64,000 nt of DNA from Halolamina sp. CBA1230 (GCF_002025255.2 NZ_CP054587.1:2604001-2668000), one strand, 5' to 3'. Positions 40,670 to 49,517 are shown, numbered from the stretch's first letter. The notes: generated by a model from the letters alone, not told the origin. Numbers and translations: made by a program.

Positions 40670-42483
40670 TGTCCAGCGACAGTATCGCGGTCGTGGATCT
40701 GGACCGCTGCCAGCCCGACCGATGCAACTACGAGTGTAAGAACTTCTGCCCGCCCAACCGGACCGGGAAGGAGTGCATCACGCTCCGCGGCGAGGACGCC
40801 GAGGAGGGAGACCCCGACCAGGTCCACATCTCCGAGGAGATCTGTCTGGGCGAGAGCTGTGGGATCTGCGTCGAGAAATGCCCCTTCGACGCGATCGAGA
40901 TCCTGAACCTCCCCAGCGAACTCGACGAGGAGCCGGTCCACCGCTACGGCGACAACGCCTTTGCGCTGTACGGGCTCCCCACCCCCGAGCCCGGGAAGGT
41001 GACGGGGATGCTCGGCCCGAACGGGATCGGGAAGTCGACCGCCGTCCACGCGTTGGCCGGCGAGATGACGCCGAACCTCGGCGAGTTCGAGGACGAGCCC
41101 GGCTGGGAGTCGGTGCTCGACCGCTACCGGGGCACGGAGCTCCAGAGCTACCTCGAACAGCTGATCGACGGCGAGATCGAGGTCGCGCGCAAGCCCCAGT
41201 ACGTCGACCAGATCCCCAAGCAGTTCGACGGCGAGGTACGCCAACTGCTCGAACAGACCGACGAACGGGACGAGCTCGACTACCTCGTCGACGAACTGTC
41301 GATCCGGCCGGTGATGGAGCAGGACATCGACTCGATCTCCGGCGGCGAGCTCCAGCGCGTCGCGCTCGCGGCGACGCTGGCTCGTGACGTCGACTTCTAC
41401 TTCCTCGACGAGATCACCCCCTACCTCGACATCAGCCAGCGGATGACCGCCGCGCGGCTGATCCGCGAGCTCGCCGACGACGGCGAGCGGTCGATGCTCG
41501 TCGTCGAGCACGACCTCGCGATCCTCGACCTGCTGGCGGACACGCTCCACGTCACCTACGGGGAGCCGGGAGCGTACGGTGTCGTCACGGACCCCAAATC
41601 GGTCCGCAACGGCATCAACGAGTACCTCTCGGGCTACCTCGATAACGAGAACATGCGCATCCGGCCGGAGGAGATCACGTTCGAGCAGCACGCGCCGCGG
41701 AAGGCGACGACCGGCCAGCCGCTGATCGAGTACCCCGACCTGCAGAAGTCCTACGGCGAGGGGGAGTTCTCGCTTTCCGTCGAGAGCGGCACCATCTACG
41801 AGTCAGAAGTGCTGGGCGTCGTCGGCCCGAACGGGATCGGGAAGTCGACGCTGGCGAAGATGTTCACCGGAGACTTGGAGCCCGAGGAGGGCGGTCTCGA
41901 CACGCGGCTGGACATCGCGTACAAGCCCCAGTACATCGAGATCGACCAGCCGATGCGCGTCGACGCGTTCCTCTCCTCGATCACCGACCAGTTCGGGAGC
42001 TCCTACTGGAACACCGAGATCGCCCAGCCGCTCCAGCTGGAGGGGATCATGGAGCAGAACCTCGACGACCTCTCGGGCGGTGAGCGCCAGCGCGTCGCGA
42101 TCGCGGCCTGCCTCTCGGAGGACGCCGACCTCTACCTGCTCGACGAGCCCTCCGCACACCTCGACGTGGAGCAGCGCGTTCAGGCGACGTCGGCGATCCG
42201 GCGCTACACCGAGAACCACGACGCGACGGCGATGGTGATCGACCACGACATCTACATGATCGACCTGCTGTCGGACCGCCTGATGGTGTTCGACGGCGAG
42301 CCCGCCGAGCATGGGACTGCTCGCCCGCCCCAGGAGATGCGCGCGGGGATGAACGATTTCCTCGCGGATCTGGACATCACGTTCCGCCGCGACGAGCGGA
42401 CGGGCCGGCCGCGTATTAATAAACCGGGGAGCCAGAAGGACCGCGAGCAGAAGCGGGAAGGCGAGTACTACTACTCGGGCTGA
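40669..42483 (+). CDS. abce1: ABCE1/Rli1 ribosome recycling ATPase
   Basis: ABCE1 splits ribosomes after termination. The 604-residue protein has an N-terminal domain for two 4Fe-4S clusters (C14, C19, C23, C27, C36, C59, C64, C67, C71 region). Two ABC ATPase domains follow, with Walker A GPNGIGKST at 116-124 and again near 386, signatures SISGGELQR and LSGGERQR, and Walker B motifs FLDEITPYLD and LLDEPSAHLD. An insertion of about 60 residues with CxQ-like KPQYVDQIPKQF lies in NBD1, as in the family. It is coupled to the EMC6-like gene upstream. A T-rich stretch follows the stop (TTTTCGGTCTTTTTCGG), a likely terminator. Confidence 0.97.
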   Translation: MSSDSIAVVDLDRCQPDRCNYECKNFCPPNRTGKECITLRGEDAEEGDPDQVHISEEICLGESCGICVEKCPFDAIEILNLPSELDEEPVHRYGDNAFALYGLPTPEPGKVTGMLGPNGIGKSTAVHALAGEMTPNLGEFEDEPGWESVLDRYRGTELQSYLEQLIDGEIEVARKPQYVDQIPKQFDGEVRQLLEQTDERDELDYLVDELSIRPVMEQDIDSISGGELQRVALAATLARDVDFYFLDEITPYLDISQRMTAARLIRELADDGERSMLVVEHDLAILDLLADTLHVTYGEPGAYGVVTDPKSVRNGINEYLSGYLDNENMRIRPEEITFEQHAPRKATTGQPLIEYPDLQKSYGEGEFSLSVESGTIYESEVLGVVGPNGIGKSTLAKMFTGDLEPEEGGLDTRLDIAYKPQYIEIDQPMRVDAFLSSITDQFGSSYWNTEIAQPLQLEGIMEQNLDDLSGGERQRVAIAACLSEDADLYLLDEPSAHLDVEQRVQATSAIRRYTENHDATAMVIDHDIYMIDLLSDRLMVFDGEPAEHGTARPPQEMRAGMNDFLADLDITFRRDERTGRPRINKPGSQKDREQKREGEYYYSG

Positions 42484-42568
42484 TTTTCGGTCTTTTTCGG
42501 TTGTTCGACCGTTGTTTGGCTGGTCTACCACCCGTCGGAGCAGCTACCAGAGTTGGTGGCATTTTCGG

Positions 42569-43016
42569 ACCGCGACCGCAACAGCATCTCGATGCATGAC
42601 CACTTGCGACCGCAGTGCGCCGGGGACGAGCCCCGTCATCAGAAATCGGAGATTTCTGATTGGCAGACGAGAGACTGCGGCTCTCGTCAACGGCGCAGCA
42701 TGGAATCCCCACCCCTCGCCCCGCGGCCGGCGACCGTCGACGGCCGCGAGGCGTCCACCGCGACCGCACCGCCACGGCCGTCGGCGCGTGACGTGAGCGC
42801 GTCCCTGCGCGAACGAGCGCGCGAGGGACGAGCGACCATCGGGAGCGAGTCGGCTGGGGAGGTTCGTGGGCTGTGCGGTTGGGAGGGACTGAAAGGGGCT
42901 GGTCGCTCGACGACGGCGGCCGAAGCAAGCACTGGAGCGAACGGAGTGAGCGAAGCGCGCAGCGAGGTCCCCGAGTCGAGCGGGCAGGGGCTTTCACGGT
43001 GTTGCCGTGCTCGGTT
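42569..43016. repeat. Hairpin element copy E (left end as B, right end as C, extra hairpins)
   Basis: The gap 42484-43106 has no gene. The left end carries GCAACAGCATCTCGATGCAT and GACCACTTGCGACCGCA (42598-42614). Hairpin 1 survives as CGGGG-ACGAG-CCCCG (42621-42635). Two hairpins absent from A, B and D follow: a perfect 10-bp stem (42638-42647 with 42651-42660, loop GGA) and a perfect 8-bp stem (42666-42673 with 42681-42688). An 8-bp GC stem lies at 42722-42748. The right side is the GGGACTGAAAGG module (42885-43004), not the TGCGGTCACAAGTGG end. Confidence 0.85.
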
Positions 43017-43106
43017 ACCTAACGAGTAGCCCAGATACCTCAACCAAACAATCCCCCCAGAACCACGAAGCTATACCCCACCACGACCCCCACACCAACC
43101 CAGACG

Positions 43107-43988
43107 ATGCTCCGGCTCGCCGTCGCCACCCAGCAGGAAACCTACAACCGAATACACGACCCCCTCGCCGAGCGCGACATCGAGGCAGTCCCGCTCCGAG
43201 CCAGCGAGCGCACGCTCTCGCTCACCGACCCCGACCTCCCGAGCGTCGACGTCGGCCTCGTGTTCCCCTCGCGGCTGATGGAGGGCGGCGCCGTCTCAGC
43301 CGCCCTGAACGTCCCGTGGGTGAACGACCGCGACGCGATCCTCACCTCCCGCAACAAGGCGGGCGTGCTCGCCACGCTCGCCGAGGCGGGCCTGCCCGTC
43401 CCCGACACCACGCTCGTCTCCAACCCCGTCGACGACGACGCCGTCGCTGCTGCAGCAGCGACCCTCCAGCGCGAGGCCGCCGCCGGCTCGCTCGTGATCA
43501 AACCCAACTCCACCACCCGCGGCGTCGGCGTCGCCCGCGTGGAGGACCCGGACTCGCTGCTCGGCGTCACCGACTACCTCGACCTCGTCCACGACTTCCG
43601 GGCGACCGGCGACCGGTCGTACCTCCTGCAGGAGTACCTCCCCGACGCCCGGGACTACCGCGCGATGGTCGTCGACGGCGAGTACGTCGGCGCCGTTGAG
43701 CGCCGCCTCCCCGAGGCGGAGACCGAGGCCGGCAAGTGGAAACACAACGTCCACCGCGGCGCCGTCGCGGAGGGTGTCTCGCTCCCGGCGGACGCTCGCG
43801 AACTCGCGGAGCGCGCGGCCGCGGTGCTGGGGATCGACTACCTCGGGGTGGATCTGCTGGAGACCGAGGACCGACTGGTGGTCAACGAGACGAACGCGCG
43901 GCCGACGGTCGACGACGCGACGAAGTACGAGCCGGAGTTTTACGACCGGCTGGCCGAGCTGATCCGGACGACGGCCGAAAACCGCTAG
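43107..43988 (+). CDS. RimK-like ATP-grasp ligase
   Basis: A 293-residue ATP-grasp enzyme. The nucleotide-binding lysine region is in SLVIKPNSTTRGVGVARVED, the LLQEYLPDARDYRAMVVDGE strand pair follows, and the metal/phosphate ligands are in GVDLLETEDRLVVNETNARPTV. The group includes RimK, LysX and coenzyme-gamma-glutamyl ligases, which join an amino acid to a carboxylate; the substrate is unknown. No amino-group carrier protein gene lies nearby. Its stop overlaps the stop of the convergent Hsp20 gene by four bases. Hairpin element E lies upstream. Confidence 0.87.
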   Translation: MLRLAVATQQETYNRIHDPLAERDIEAVPLRASERTLSLTDPDLPSVDVGLVFPSRLMEGGAVSAALNVPWVNDRDAILTSRNKAGVLATLAEAGLPVPDTTLVSNPVDDDAVAAAAATLQREAAAGSLVIKPNSTTRGVGVARVEDPDSLLGVTDYLDLVHDFRATGDRSYLLQEYLPDARDYRAMVVDGEYVGAVERRLPEAETEAGKWKHNVHRGAVAEGVSLPADARELAERAAAVLGIDYLGVDLLETEDRLVVNETNARPTVDDATKYEPEFYDRLAELIRTTAENR

Positions 43989-44326
43989 GAGAGGTCGATG
44001 TCGGCGGCGTCGTCGAGCTTCTCGAAGCTGACTTCGAGCACGCCGTTGTTGAACGTCGCCTCCGCAGTGTGTTCGTCGACGCGGGTCGGGAGCCGCACGC
44101 GCTCGCGGTACTCGCCCGCTTCGATCGTGAGCGTCTCGCCGTCACACTGGAGCGAGATATCCTCCTTGCTCGCGCTGGGGAGGTCCGCGACGAGCCGGAG
44201 TTCGTCCCCCTCGTCGAACGCGTCGACGTGGGCGTCGGCGCCGTCCTCGGCCGGGCCGCCGCCCATCATCCGCTCGATCTCGTCGAAGATATCGCCGAAC
44301 GGGTCTTCGCGGTCATCCCTACGCAT
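43985..44326 (-). CDS. Hsp20/alpha-crystallin family small chaperone
   Basis: A 113-residue small heat-shock protein. The N-terminus (DPFGDIFDEIERMMGG) is amphipathic, the alpha-crystallin domain runs from ELRLVADLPSASKEDISLQ to GVLEVSFEKLD, and the usual glycine-valine-leucine signature is present (NNGVLEVSF). It differs from the other Hsp20 (1864-2217) and is shorter at the C-terminus. A TATA-like GCTTTTGCCC lies about 30 bp before ATG 44326. It diverges from pgk. Confidence 0.88.
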   Translation of the reverse strand: MRRDDREDPFGDIFDEIERMMGGGPAEDGADAHVDAFDEGDELRLVADLPSASKEDISLQCDGETLTIEAGEYRERVRLPTRVDEHTAEATFNNGVLEVSFEKLDDAADIDLS

Positions 44327-44455
44327 GGATGTCCGTACACTAGCGCCGGGCAAAAGCCTTCTGTCGGCGGCTATCGTCGCCTTGTGTCCCGGTTCCGCCC
44401 GTCGGCTGCGCCGAACCGATCGGTTTGAAGTGTGGATGGATCCAACCGCGCGACG

Positions 44456-45685
44456 ATGGCCTCTTTCGCGACGCTCGACGCGCTCGCCGAGCAGTTCTCG
44501 GAAGCACGGGTGTTGGTTCGCCTCGACCTCAACTCCCCGATCGAGGACGGAACGGTCCAGGACAACCGTCGGTTCGAGCGCCACGCCCGCACCGTCGCCG
44601 AGCTGGCCGACGCCGGCCACCGAGTGATCTGTCTGGCCCACCAGGGCCGTCCCGGCCGCGACGACTTCACGCATCTCGACCAGCACGCCGGCGTGCTCGG
44701 CGACCACCTCGACCGCGACGTGCGGTTCGTCGACGACATCTGCGGGGAGACCGCCGTCGACGCGATCGAGGCCGCCGAGCCCGGCGAGGTGCTGCTGCTC
44801 GACAACGTCCGGATGGACGACGACGAGCTCGCCGACCGCGACCCCGAGCACCACGCGCAGTCGCGGCTGGTCACCCGTCTCGCGGAGGCGGCGGACGCGT
44901 ACGTCAACGACGCCTACTCCGCGGCCCACCGCGGGCACGCCTCGCTGGTCGGGTTCCCGTACGTCCTCCCCGCCTACGCCGGCCGGGTGATGGAGACGGA
45001 GTACGAGGCCAACTCCGCCATCGCCACCCGCGAGTTCGACGGCCGAGTGACGATGGTCGTCGGCGGGACAAAGGCAACTGACGTGATCCAGGTGATGGAC
45101 GCCATCGGCGACCGCGTCGACGCGTTCTGTCTGGGCGGGATCGCGGGCGAACTGTTCCTCCGGGCGGCGGGCCACTCCGTCGGCTACGACGTCGGCGACT
45201 CGAACCGCTACGACGAGCAGTGGGCCGAGAACGAGGAGACGATCCGCTCGGTGCTCGACGAGCGCGGCGACCAGATACACCTCCCGCTCGATCTGGCCTA
45301 CGAGAACGAGTACGGCGGGCGCGCCGAGATCGCGCTCTGGCAGATCGACGAGAAAACCACCTCCTTTCTCGATATCGGCTCGGCGTCGATCGACACCTAC
45401 CGCGACATCGTGGGTGACAGCGAGGCCGTGTTCGTGAAGGGGTCGATGGGCGTGTTCGAGGACGAACGCTTCGCCGACGGCACCGTCGAGGTGCTCGACG
45501 CCATCGCGGACACCGACTGCTTCTCGGTCGTCGGCGGCGGCGACACCTCCCGCGCGGTCGGGATGTACGGGCTCGACGAATCCGACTTCTCCCACGTCTC
45601 GATCGCCGGCGGCGCGTACATCCGCGCGCTCACGGGCGAGCCGCTGGTCGCTGTCGAGGCGCTGGAAGCGAACCGGCCCGAGTAG
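44456..45685 (+). CDS. pgk: Phosphoglycerate kinase
   Basis: Phosphoglycerate kinase interconverts 1,3-bisphosphoglycerate + ADP and 3-phosphoglycerate + ATP. The 409-residue archaeal enzyme has VLVRLDLNSPIEDG with the substrate-binding D-x-N, HQGRPGRDDF, VNDAYSAAHRGHAS and a C-terminal nucleotide region with VFVKGSMGVFED and VVGGGDTSRAV (the GGGDT-type loop). ATG 44456 precedes the canonical SFATLDAL; an earlier in-frame start adds eight residues. It converges on gap, leaving two bases between the stops, so two consecutive glycolytic enzymes sit tail to tail. Confidence 0.96.
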   Translation: MASFATLDALAEQFSEARVLVRLDLNSPIEDGTVQDNRRFERHARTVAELADAGHRVICLAHQGRPGRDDFTHLDQHAGVLGDHLDRDVRFVDDICGETAVDAIEAAEPGEVLLLDNVRMDDDELADRDPEHHAQSRLVTRLAEAADAYVNDAYSAAHRGHASLVGFPYVLPAYAGRVMETEYEANSAIATREFDGRVTMVVGGTKATDVIQVMDAIGDRVDAFCLGGIAGELFLRAAGHSVGYDVGDSNRYDEQWAENEETIRSVLDERGDQIHLPLDLAYENEYGGRAEIALWQIDEKTTSFLDIGSASIDTYRDIVGDSEAVFVKGSMGVFEDERFADGTVEVLDAIADTDCFSVVGGGDTSRAVGMYGLDESDFSHVSIAGGAYIRALTGEPLVAVEALEANRPE

Positions 45686-45687
45686 CG

Positions 45688-46719
45688 TTACCGCTCGAAC
45701 GTTCGGCCCAGCCCCATCCCGAGCGTCTCGTTGGTGGTCGCGATGCTCTCGGCTTTGCTCGCCGAGTCGGTCACCGCGCGGATCGCGTCGACGTTCTCGG
45801 GCACCACGTCGGACTCCTGGTGGATCGCTTGGAACAGGTAGAGGTCGTTCCCGCGGACGGCGATCGACTCCGCCCAGATACTGTTCTCCCAGATGTCACC
45901 GCGAGAGCGGCCGGAGTCGAGCGCGAACTCCTTGAGTTTGCCCGAGCCGTCGATGCCCGCCGACTCCGGGACCAGGAACAGCCGGGACTCCTCGGCCAGC
46001 AGCTCGCGAACGTCCGCGGCGTCGGCGTCGCTCTCGAGGGTGACGTTCACCGAGTGCATGTGCATCAGCGTCGCCGGCACCTTCAGCCCGAGCGTGTCGA
46101 TGTCGATGTCGGGGAAGATCGTCTTCACGTCCGGGCCGTGGTGGCTCGGCAGCGAGACGGGGTCGGGGAGGATGTCGTCGATCGGGCCGCGGCCGGTCTG
46201 GCCGGGGTCGCCCCCACGACGGACCAGCGTGACGCGGGCCTTCTCGACGCCGTACTCCTCGCGCAGCGGCGCGAGCAGGCGGGAGAGCCCGGTCGTGTTA
46301 CAGGAGACCACGCGGACGTGGTCGGCGCCGACCGCGTCCTCGTAGTTCGCGCGGGCGTTGAACGACGTGTCGGCCACGTCGGCGTCCTCGCCGCCCTGGT
46401 AGATCGCGGGTGTGTCGTGGGCCTCGTACACCTCCTTGTTCTGGGCGCCGATGCCGCTGGGGGTGGCGTCGACGATCACGTCGGCGGTGCTCACGAGGTC
46501 GTCGAGGTCGCCCGCGACGGGAACGCCCGCCTCGTCGAACAGCCCGCGGCGCTCCTCGACCGCGGCGTAGAGATCGTACCCCTTCGAGACGGCCGCTTCG
46601 GCCTCGAAGTTGGGCGACGTCTTGGCGACGCCGACGATCTCCATGTCGCGCTGTGCGGCGACCGCGTCGGCGACGCGTTTCCCGATGGTGCCGTAGCCGA
46701 CCACACCGACTTGGGTCAT
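45688..46719 (-). CDS. gap: Type II glyceraldehyde-3-phosphate dehydrogenase (archaeal)
   Basis: The 343-residue enzyme oxidises or reduces glyceraldehyde-3-phosphate. The NAD(P) fold starts [17 protein letters not shown] (G8-x-G10-x2-G13), the catalytic cysteine is C140 in [11 protein letters not shown], and HSVNVTLE and TLMHMH lie in the catalytic domain. It belongs to the archaeal form, in which the gluconeogenic direction often dominates; haloarchaea frequently keep a separate type I enzyme for glycolysis. A TATA-like TACTTATCC at 46741-46749 lies about 22-30 bp before ATG 46719. It is convergent with pgk. Confidence 0.95.
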   Translation of the reverse strand: MTQVGVVGYGTIGKRVADAVAAQRDMEIVGVAKTSPNFEAEAAVSKGYDLYAAVEERRGLFDEAGVPVAGDLDDLVSTADVIVDATPSGIGAQNKEVYEAHDTPAIYQGGEDADVADTSFNARANYEDAVGADHVRVVSCNTTGLSRLLAPLREEYGVEKARVTLVRRGGDPGQTGRGPIDDILPDPVSLPSHHGPDVKTIFPDIDIDTLGLKVPATLMHMHSVNVTLESDADAADVRELLAEESRLFLVPESAGIDGSGKLKEFALDSGRSRGDIWENSIWAESIAVRGNDLYLFQAIHQESDVVPENVDAIRAVTDSASKAESIATTNETLGMGLGRTFER

Positions 46720-46740
46720 GCCCGTAAGTGGGACGCTGGC

Positions 46741-46749
46741 GGATAAGTA
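46741..46749 (-). promoter_or_regulatory. TATA-like element for gap
   Basis: TACTTATCC lies 22-30 bp upstream of the gap ATG, consistent with a leaderless transcript. Confidence 0.5.
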
Positions 46750-46815
46750 GGCGGCGGTTCCTCGCGACTGCCCGCCGTCGCAAGACCTATTCGCGCCTCG
46801 GGCGAACCCGCGCCC

Positions 46816-47760
46816 GTGACTGAACTCCGTAACGCCGCCGAGACGGCGATTCACCAGTGTCTCGACCTCGGAGCCGGGGAGTCGATCGCGATCGTGACCG
46901 ACGACGAGCGCCGTTCCATCGCGGAAGCACTCTACGAGGTGGCGGCCGAGACCACCGACGACGCGACGTTTCTCCAGTACCCGCCGGGCGACCAGCACGG
47001 CCAGGAACCCCCGGAACCGGTCGCGGCGGCGATGAAGGCCGCCGACGCCTTCCTCGCGCCGACGACGCGCAGCCTCTCGCACACCCGCGCTCGCTCGGCC
47101 GCCTGCGAGGCGGGCGCACGCGGCGCGACGCTGCCCGGGATCACCGAGCGCGTGATGGTCGAGGGGCTCGACGCCGACTACGAGGCGATCGCAGCGCACT
47201 GCGCGGACGTGCTTGAACAGGTAGAGAACGCCGACGAGGTCCGCGTCACCAGCCCCGCCGGCACCGACATCACCTTCGCGGTCGGCGATCGCGAGTGGCA
47301 CGAGGACACCGGGATGGTCCGCGAGCCGGGGAGCTTCTCGAACCTCCCCGCGGGCGAGGTGTTCGTCGCCCCCGAGAGCGCCGAGGGGACGTTCGTCGTC
47401 GACGGGACGATGATGCCCCACGGGCTGCTCGCCGACGAGCAGGAACTCCGCTTCGAGGTCGAGGACGGCCACGTCACTCACCTCTCCGACGAGGCGGTTC
47501 GGGAGGACGTCGACGCCGCCCGCGAGGAGGTCGGCGACGCCGCGACCAACGTCGCCGAGTTGGGCATCGGCACCAACGTCGGCGTCGACGAGCTGGTGGG
47601 CTCGGTGCTGCTCGACGAGAAGGCCGCCGGCACGGTCCACATCGCGATCGGCGACAACGCCTCGATTGGCGGCGAGACCGAGGCGCCGATCCACCTCGAC
47701 GGCATCCTCCGCGCGCCGACGGTGTACGCCGACGGCGAAGAGATCAGTCTGCCCGAGTGA
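46816..47760 (+). CDS. M29-like aminopeptidase (thermophilic aminopeptidase T family)
   Basis: A 314-residue protein with a GTG start at 46816. The N-terminal half has a [19 protein letters not shown] fold, and the C-terminal half carries the probable metal ligands in [23 protein letters not shown] (conserved E/F-x-N-x-PxGE pattern), [13 protein letters not shown] and TVHIAIGDN. These match the M29/COG2309 leucyl aminopeptidase group, but shorter than typical M29 enzymes (about 370-410). Activity is therefore likely but not certain. The gene diverges from gap and is followed by the hairpin cluster at 47790-48180. Confidence 0.8.
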   Translation: MTELRNAAETAIHQCLDLGAGESIAIVTDDERRSIAEALYEVAAETTDDATFLQYPPGDQHGQEPPEPVAAAMKAADAFLAPTTRSLSHTRARSAACEAGARGATLPGITERVMVEGLDADYEAIAAHCADVLEQVENADEVRVTSPAGTDITFAVGDREWHEDTGMVREPGSFSNLPAGEVFVAPESAEGTFVVDGTMMPHGLLADEQELRFEVEDGHVTHLSDEAVREDVDAAREEVGDAATNVAELGIGTNVGVDELVGSVLLDEKAAGTVHIAIGDNASIGGETEAPIHLDGILRAPTVYADGEEISLPE

Positions 47761-47789
47761 GGGATCGCGCGGCAGTCACTCGCCGTTTT

Positions 47790-48179
47790 GGTTCTACACA
47801 GTCACGGTATGGGCTCCGTGGTCGCGGCACAGAGGCCGCGACAGGTCACGCACCGTCAGCAGAAATCAAAGATTTCTGGTTGGCTAACGGGAGTGCTACG
47901 AGAGGCGCGTTGCGCCTCTCGGCATCACCGGAAATCAGAGATTTCCGGTTAGCAGTCAGAACTCGAAGAGTTCTGACGACATGACGAGAGAGCGAAGCTC
48001 TCTCGAACCACTTCGCTCCCGTGAACGTGACTGGTGTTACTCCATACGCGGTCGGCGTACGGTCCCCGACGACGACACGGAGGTCGTCGTCGGTCGCGTG
48101 CCGACCGCTACACAGTCACGGCATCGAGTTTCGTGGTGCCGACACGGAGGTCGGCACAGGTCACGCGCCGTGACTGGTG
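47790..48179. repeat. Hairpin cluster (eight perfect palindromes) between convergent genes
   Basis: No gene lies in 47761-48179. Perfect stems with loops are: 47821-47828/47835-47842 (ACAGAG), 47860-47867/47871-47878 (AAA), 47899-47908/47912-47921 (GTT), 47927-47936/47940-47949 (AGA) and 47955-47964/47968-47977 (GAA). The others are 47985-47993/47997-48005 (GAA), 48066-48076/48083-48093 (ACGGAG) and 48136-48143/48150-48157 (ACGGAG). CTACACAGTCACGG occurs at 47794 and 48108, AGGTCACGC follows hairpins 1 and 8, and GTGACTGGTGTTACTCCA occurs twice. The AAA hairpin shares its flanks with one in element E. Confidence 0.9.
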
Positions 48180-49517
48180 TTACTCCACGTACTCGTACAG
48201 CCGTTCGTTCATCCGGCCGCGCCCGGCGAACACGAACTCTCCGTCCGGCGTCGTGAACTCCTCGACGTCGACGGTCATGTCGTGGTTGTGGACGTCGTGG
48301 ATCTGCTCGTACTCCTCGAAGTCGAGGTCGTAGCGGTCCTCGAGCTGTCCGTCGATGTTTAGCTCCGCGATCTCCTCTTCCCAGCCGTCGGCGACGGTCT
48401 CGGCGTGGATCTCCGCCTGCGCGCCCGAGCCGTAGGAGCCGACCAGTAGCTTCTCGCCGGCCAGGTCACGACCCTCCTCGGCGGCCTGCTTCAGGGCGCT
48501 CGCCCGGGCGACGTGGACCGAGCCGGTGTACCAGTTCCCGACCTCGCGGGCGATCGACAGCGTCGGCTCGATCGTGTCGGCGTACCACTGTTGGTAGGCG
48601 TCGGTGCGCTTCAGGTCGTCCATGTAGTCGCGGATCGCCTCCTCGTAGGCCTCGCGGTCGTCGAACTCGCCCTCGCGGGGCTGGCGGCCGATCTCGCCGG
48701 CGAGCTCGTCCTCGATCTCCGTGTCGCGGATCATGTGCCGGTAGCCCAGCAGGCCGGCCTTCCTAACCATCCCCGGGAACGGCGTGTGGAACGGGATGTA
48801 CGTGAAGTCGTCGGGATGCATGTCCCACGCGACGGACTCGAAGTCCTCGACGGCCTCGCGCATCCGGGCGAGGTACACCTGCATCGAGCGCTTTCCGTCG
48901 ACGCTCGGGAACTGCTGGTTCGGCTTGAGGAAGTCCGTCTCGTCGGCGCTGCCGTACCCCTGCTCCGTCGAGAGCTCGACGAGGCTCGGGTCCTCGGTGA
49001 TCAGCATCGCCACCGCGCCGGCGCCCTGGGTCGCCTCGCCGCTGGACCCACGGGCGTACAGCGCGGTGTCGGTCGCGACGACGATCGCCGAGCGGCCCCG
49101 ATTGCGCCCGGCCTTGATCCAGTTGTACGCGTCGTCGATCGACTGCGTGCCGGCGATACAGGCGAACTTCCGCTCGCCCTTGTTGGCGTGGTGGAAGTCG
49201 CCGTCGTACACCTCCTCCAGACAGCCCGCGATGTACGTGGAGACGGGTTTGGAGTTGTCGAACGCGGACTCGGTCGCCACGTCGATGCGGCCGATGTCGT
49301 CCGGCTCGAGCCCCTTACGGTCCATCAGCCGCTTGGCGGCGTTGGCACCCATCGTGACGATGTCCTCGTAGGTGTCCGGGAACGAGGAGTTCTCCAGCCC
49401 CAGCCCCTTGCGGTACTTGGCCGGATCCTCCTCCTTCTCGGGAGCGAACGTGCCCGGCAGGTCGAGTTTGCACTTGCCCGCCCAGATCTCGACGGCGTCG
49501 ATGCCGACCGTAGTCAT
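48180..49517 (-). CDS. hmgB: Hydroxymethylglutaryl-CoA synthase
   Basis: HMG-CoA synthase condenses acetyl-CoA and acetoacetyl-CoA for the mevalonate pathway that builds archaeal isoprenoid lipids. The 445-residue thiolase-fold enzyme is of the eukaryote/bacterial type that haloarchaea use. Catalytic residues are E83 (ATESAFD), C120 (FACIAGTQ) and H244 (PFHTPFPGM). SYGSGAQAE near residue 380 is the usual late G-S-G motif. No other mevalonate gene is in the window. The 3' end faces the hairpin cluster directly: its TAA abuts the last repeat. Confidence 0.96.
   Translation of the reverse strand: MTTVGIDAVEIWAGKCKLDLPGTFAPEKEEDPAKYRKGLGLENSSFPDTYEDIVTMGANAAKRLMDRKGLEPDDIGRIDVATESAFDNSKPVSTYIAGCLEEVYDGDFHHANKGERKFACIAGTQSIDDAYNWIKAGRNRGRSAIVVATDTALYARGSSGEATQGAGAVAMLITEDPSLVELSTEQGYGSADETDFLKPNQQFPSVDGKRSMQVYLARMREAVEDFESVAWDMHPDDFTYIPFHTPFPGMVRKAGLLGYRHMIRDTEIEDELAGEIGRQPREGEFDDREAYEEAIRDYMDDLKRTDAYQQWYADTIEPTLSIAREVGNWYTGSVHVARASALKQAAEEGRDLAGEKLLVGSYGSGAQAEIHAETVADGWEEEIAELNIDGQLEDRYDLDFEEYEQIHDVHNHDMTVDVEEFTTPDGEFVFAGRGRMNERLYEYVE

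Noticed and set aside
46720-46815. TrmB-type operator in the gap between gap and the M29-like gene
   Set aside because: I looked for paired TACT/GAGTA half-sites of the haloarchaeal sugar regulator and saw only a TATA-like element and partial matches.
47790-48179. CRISPR array
   Set aside because: The repeats are palindromes of different sequence with loops of three or six bases. There are no constant direct repeats with regular spacers, and no cas genes in the window.
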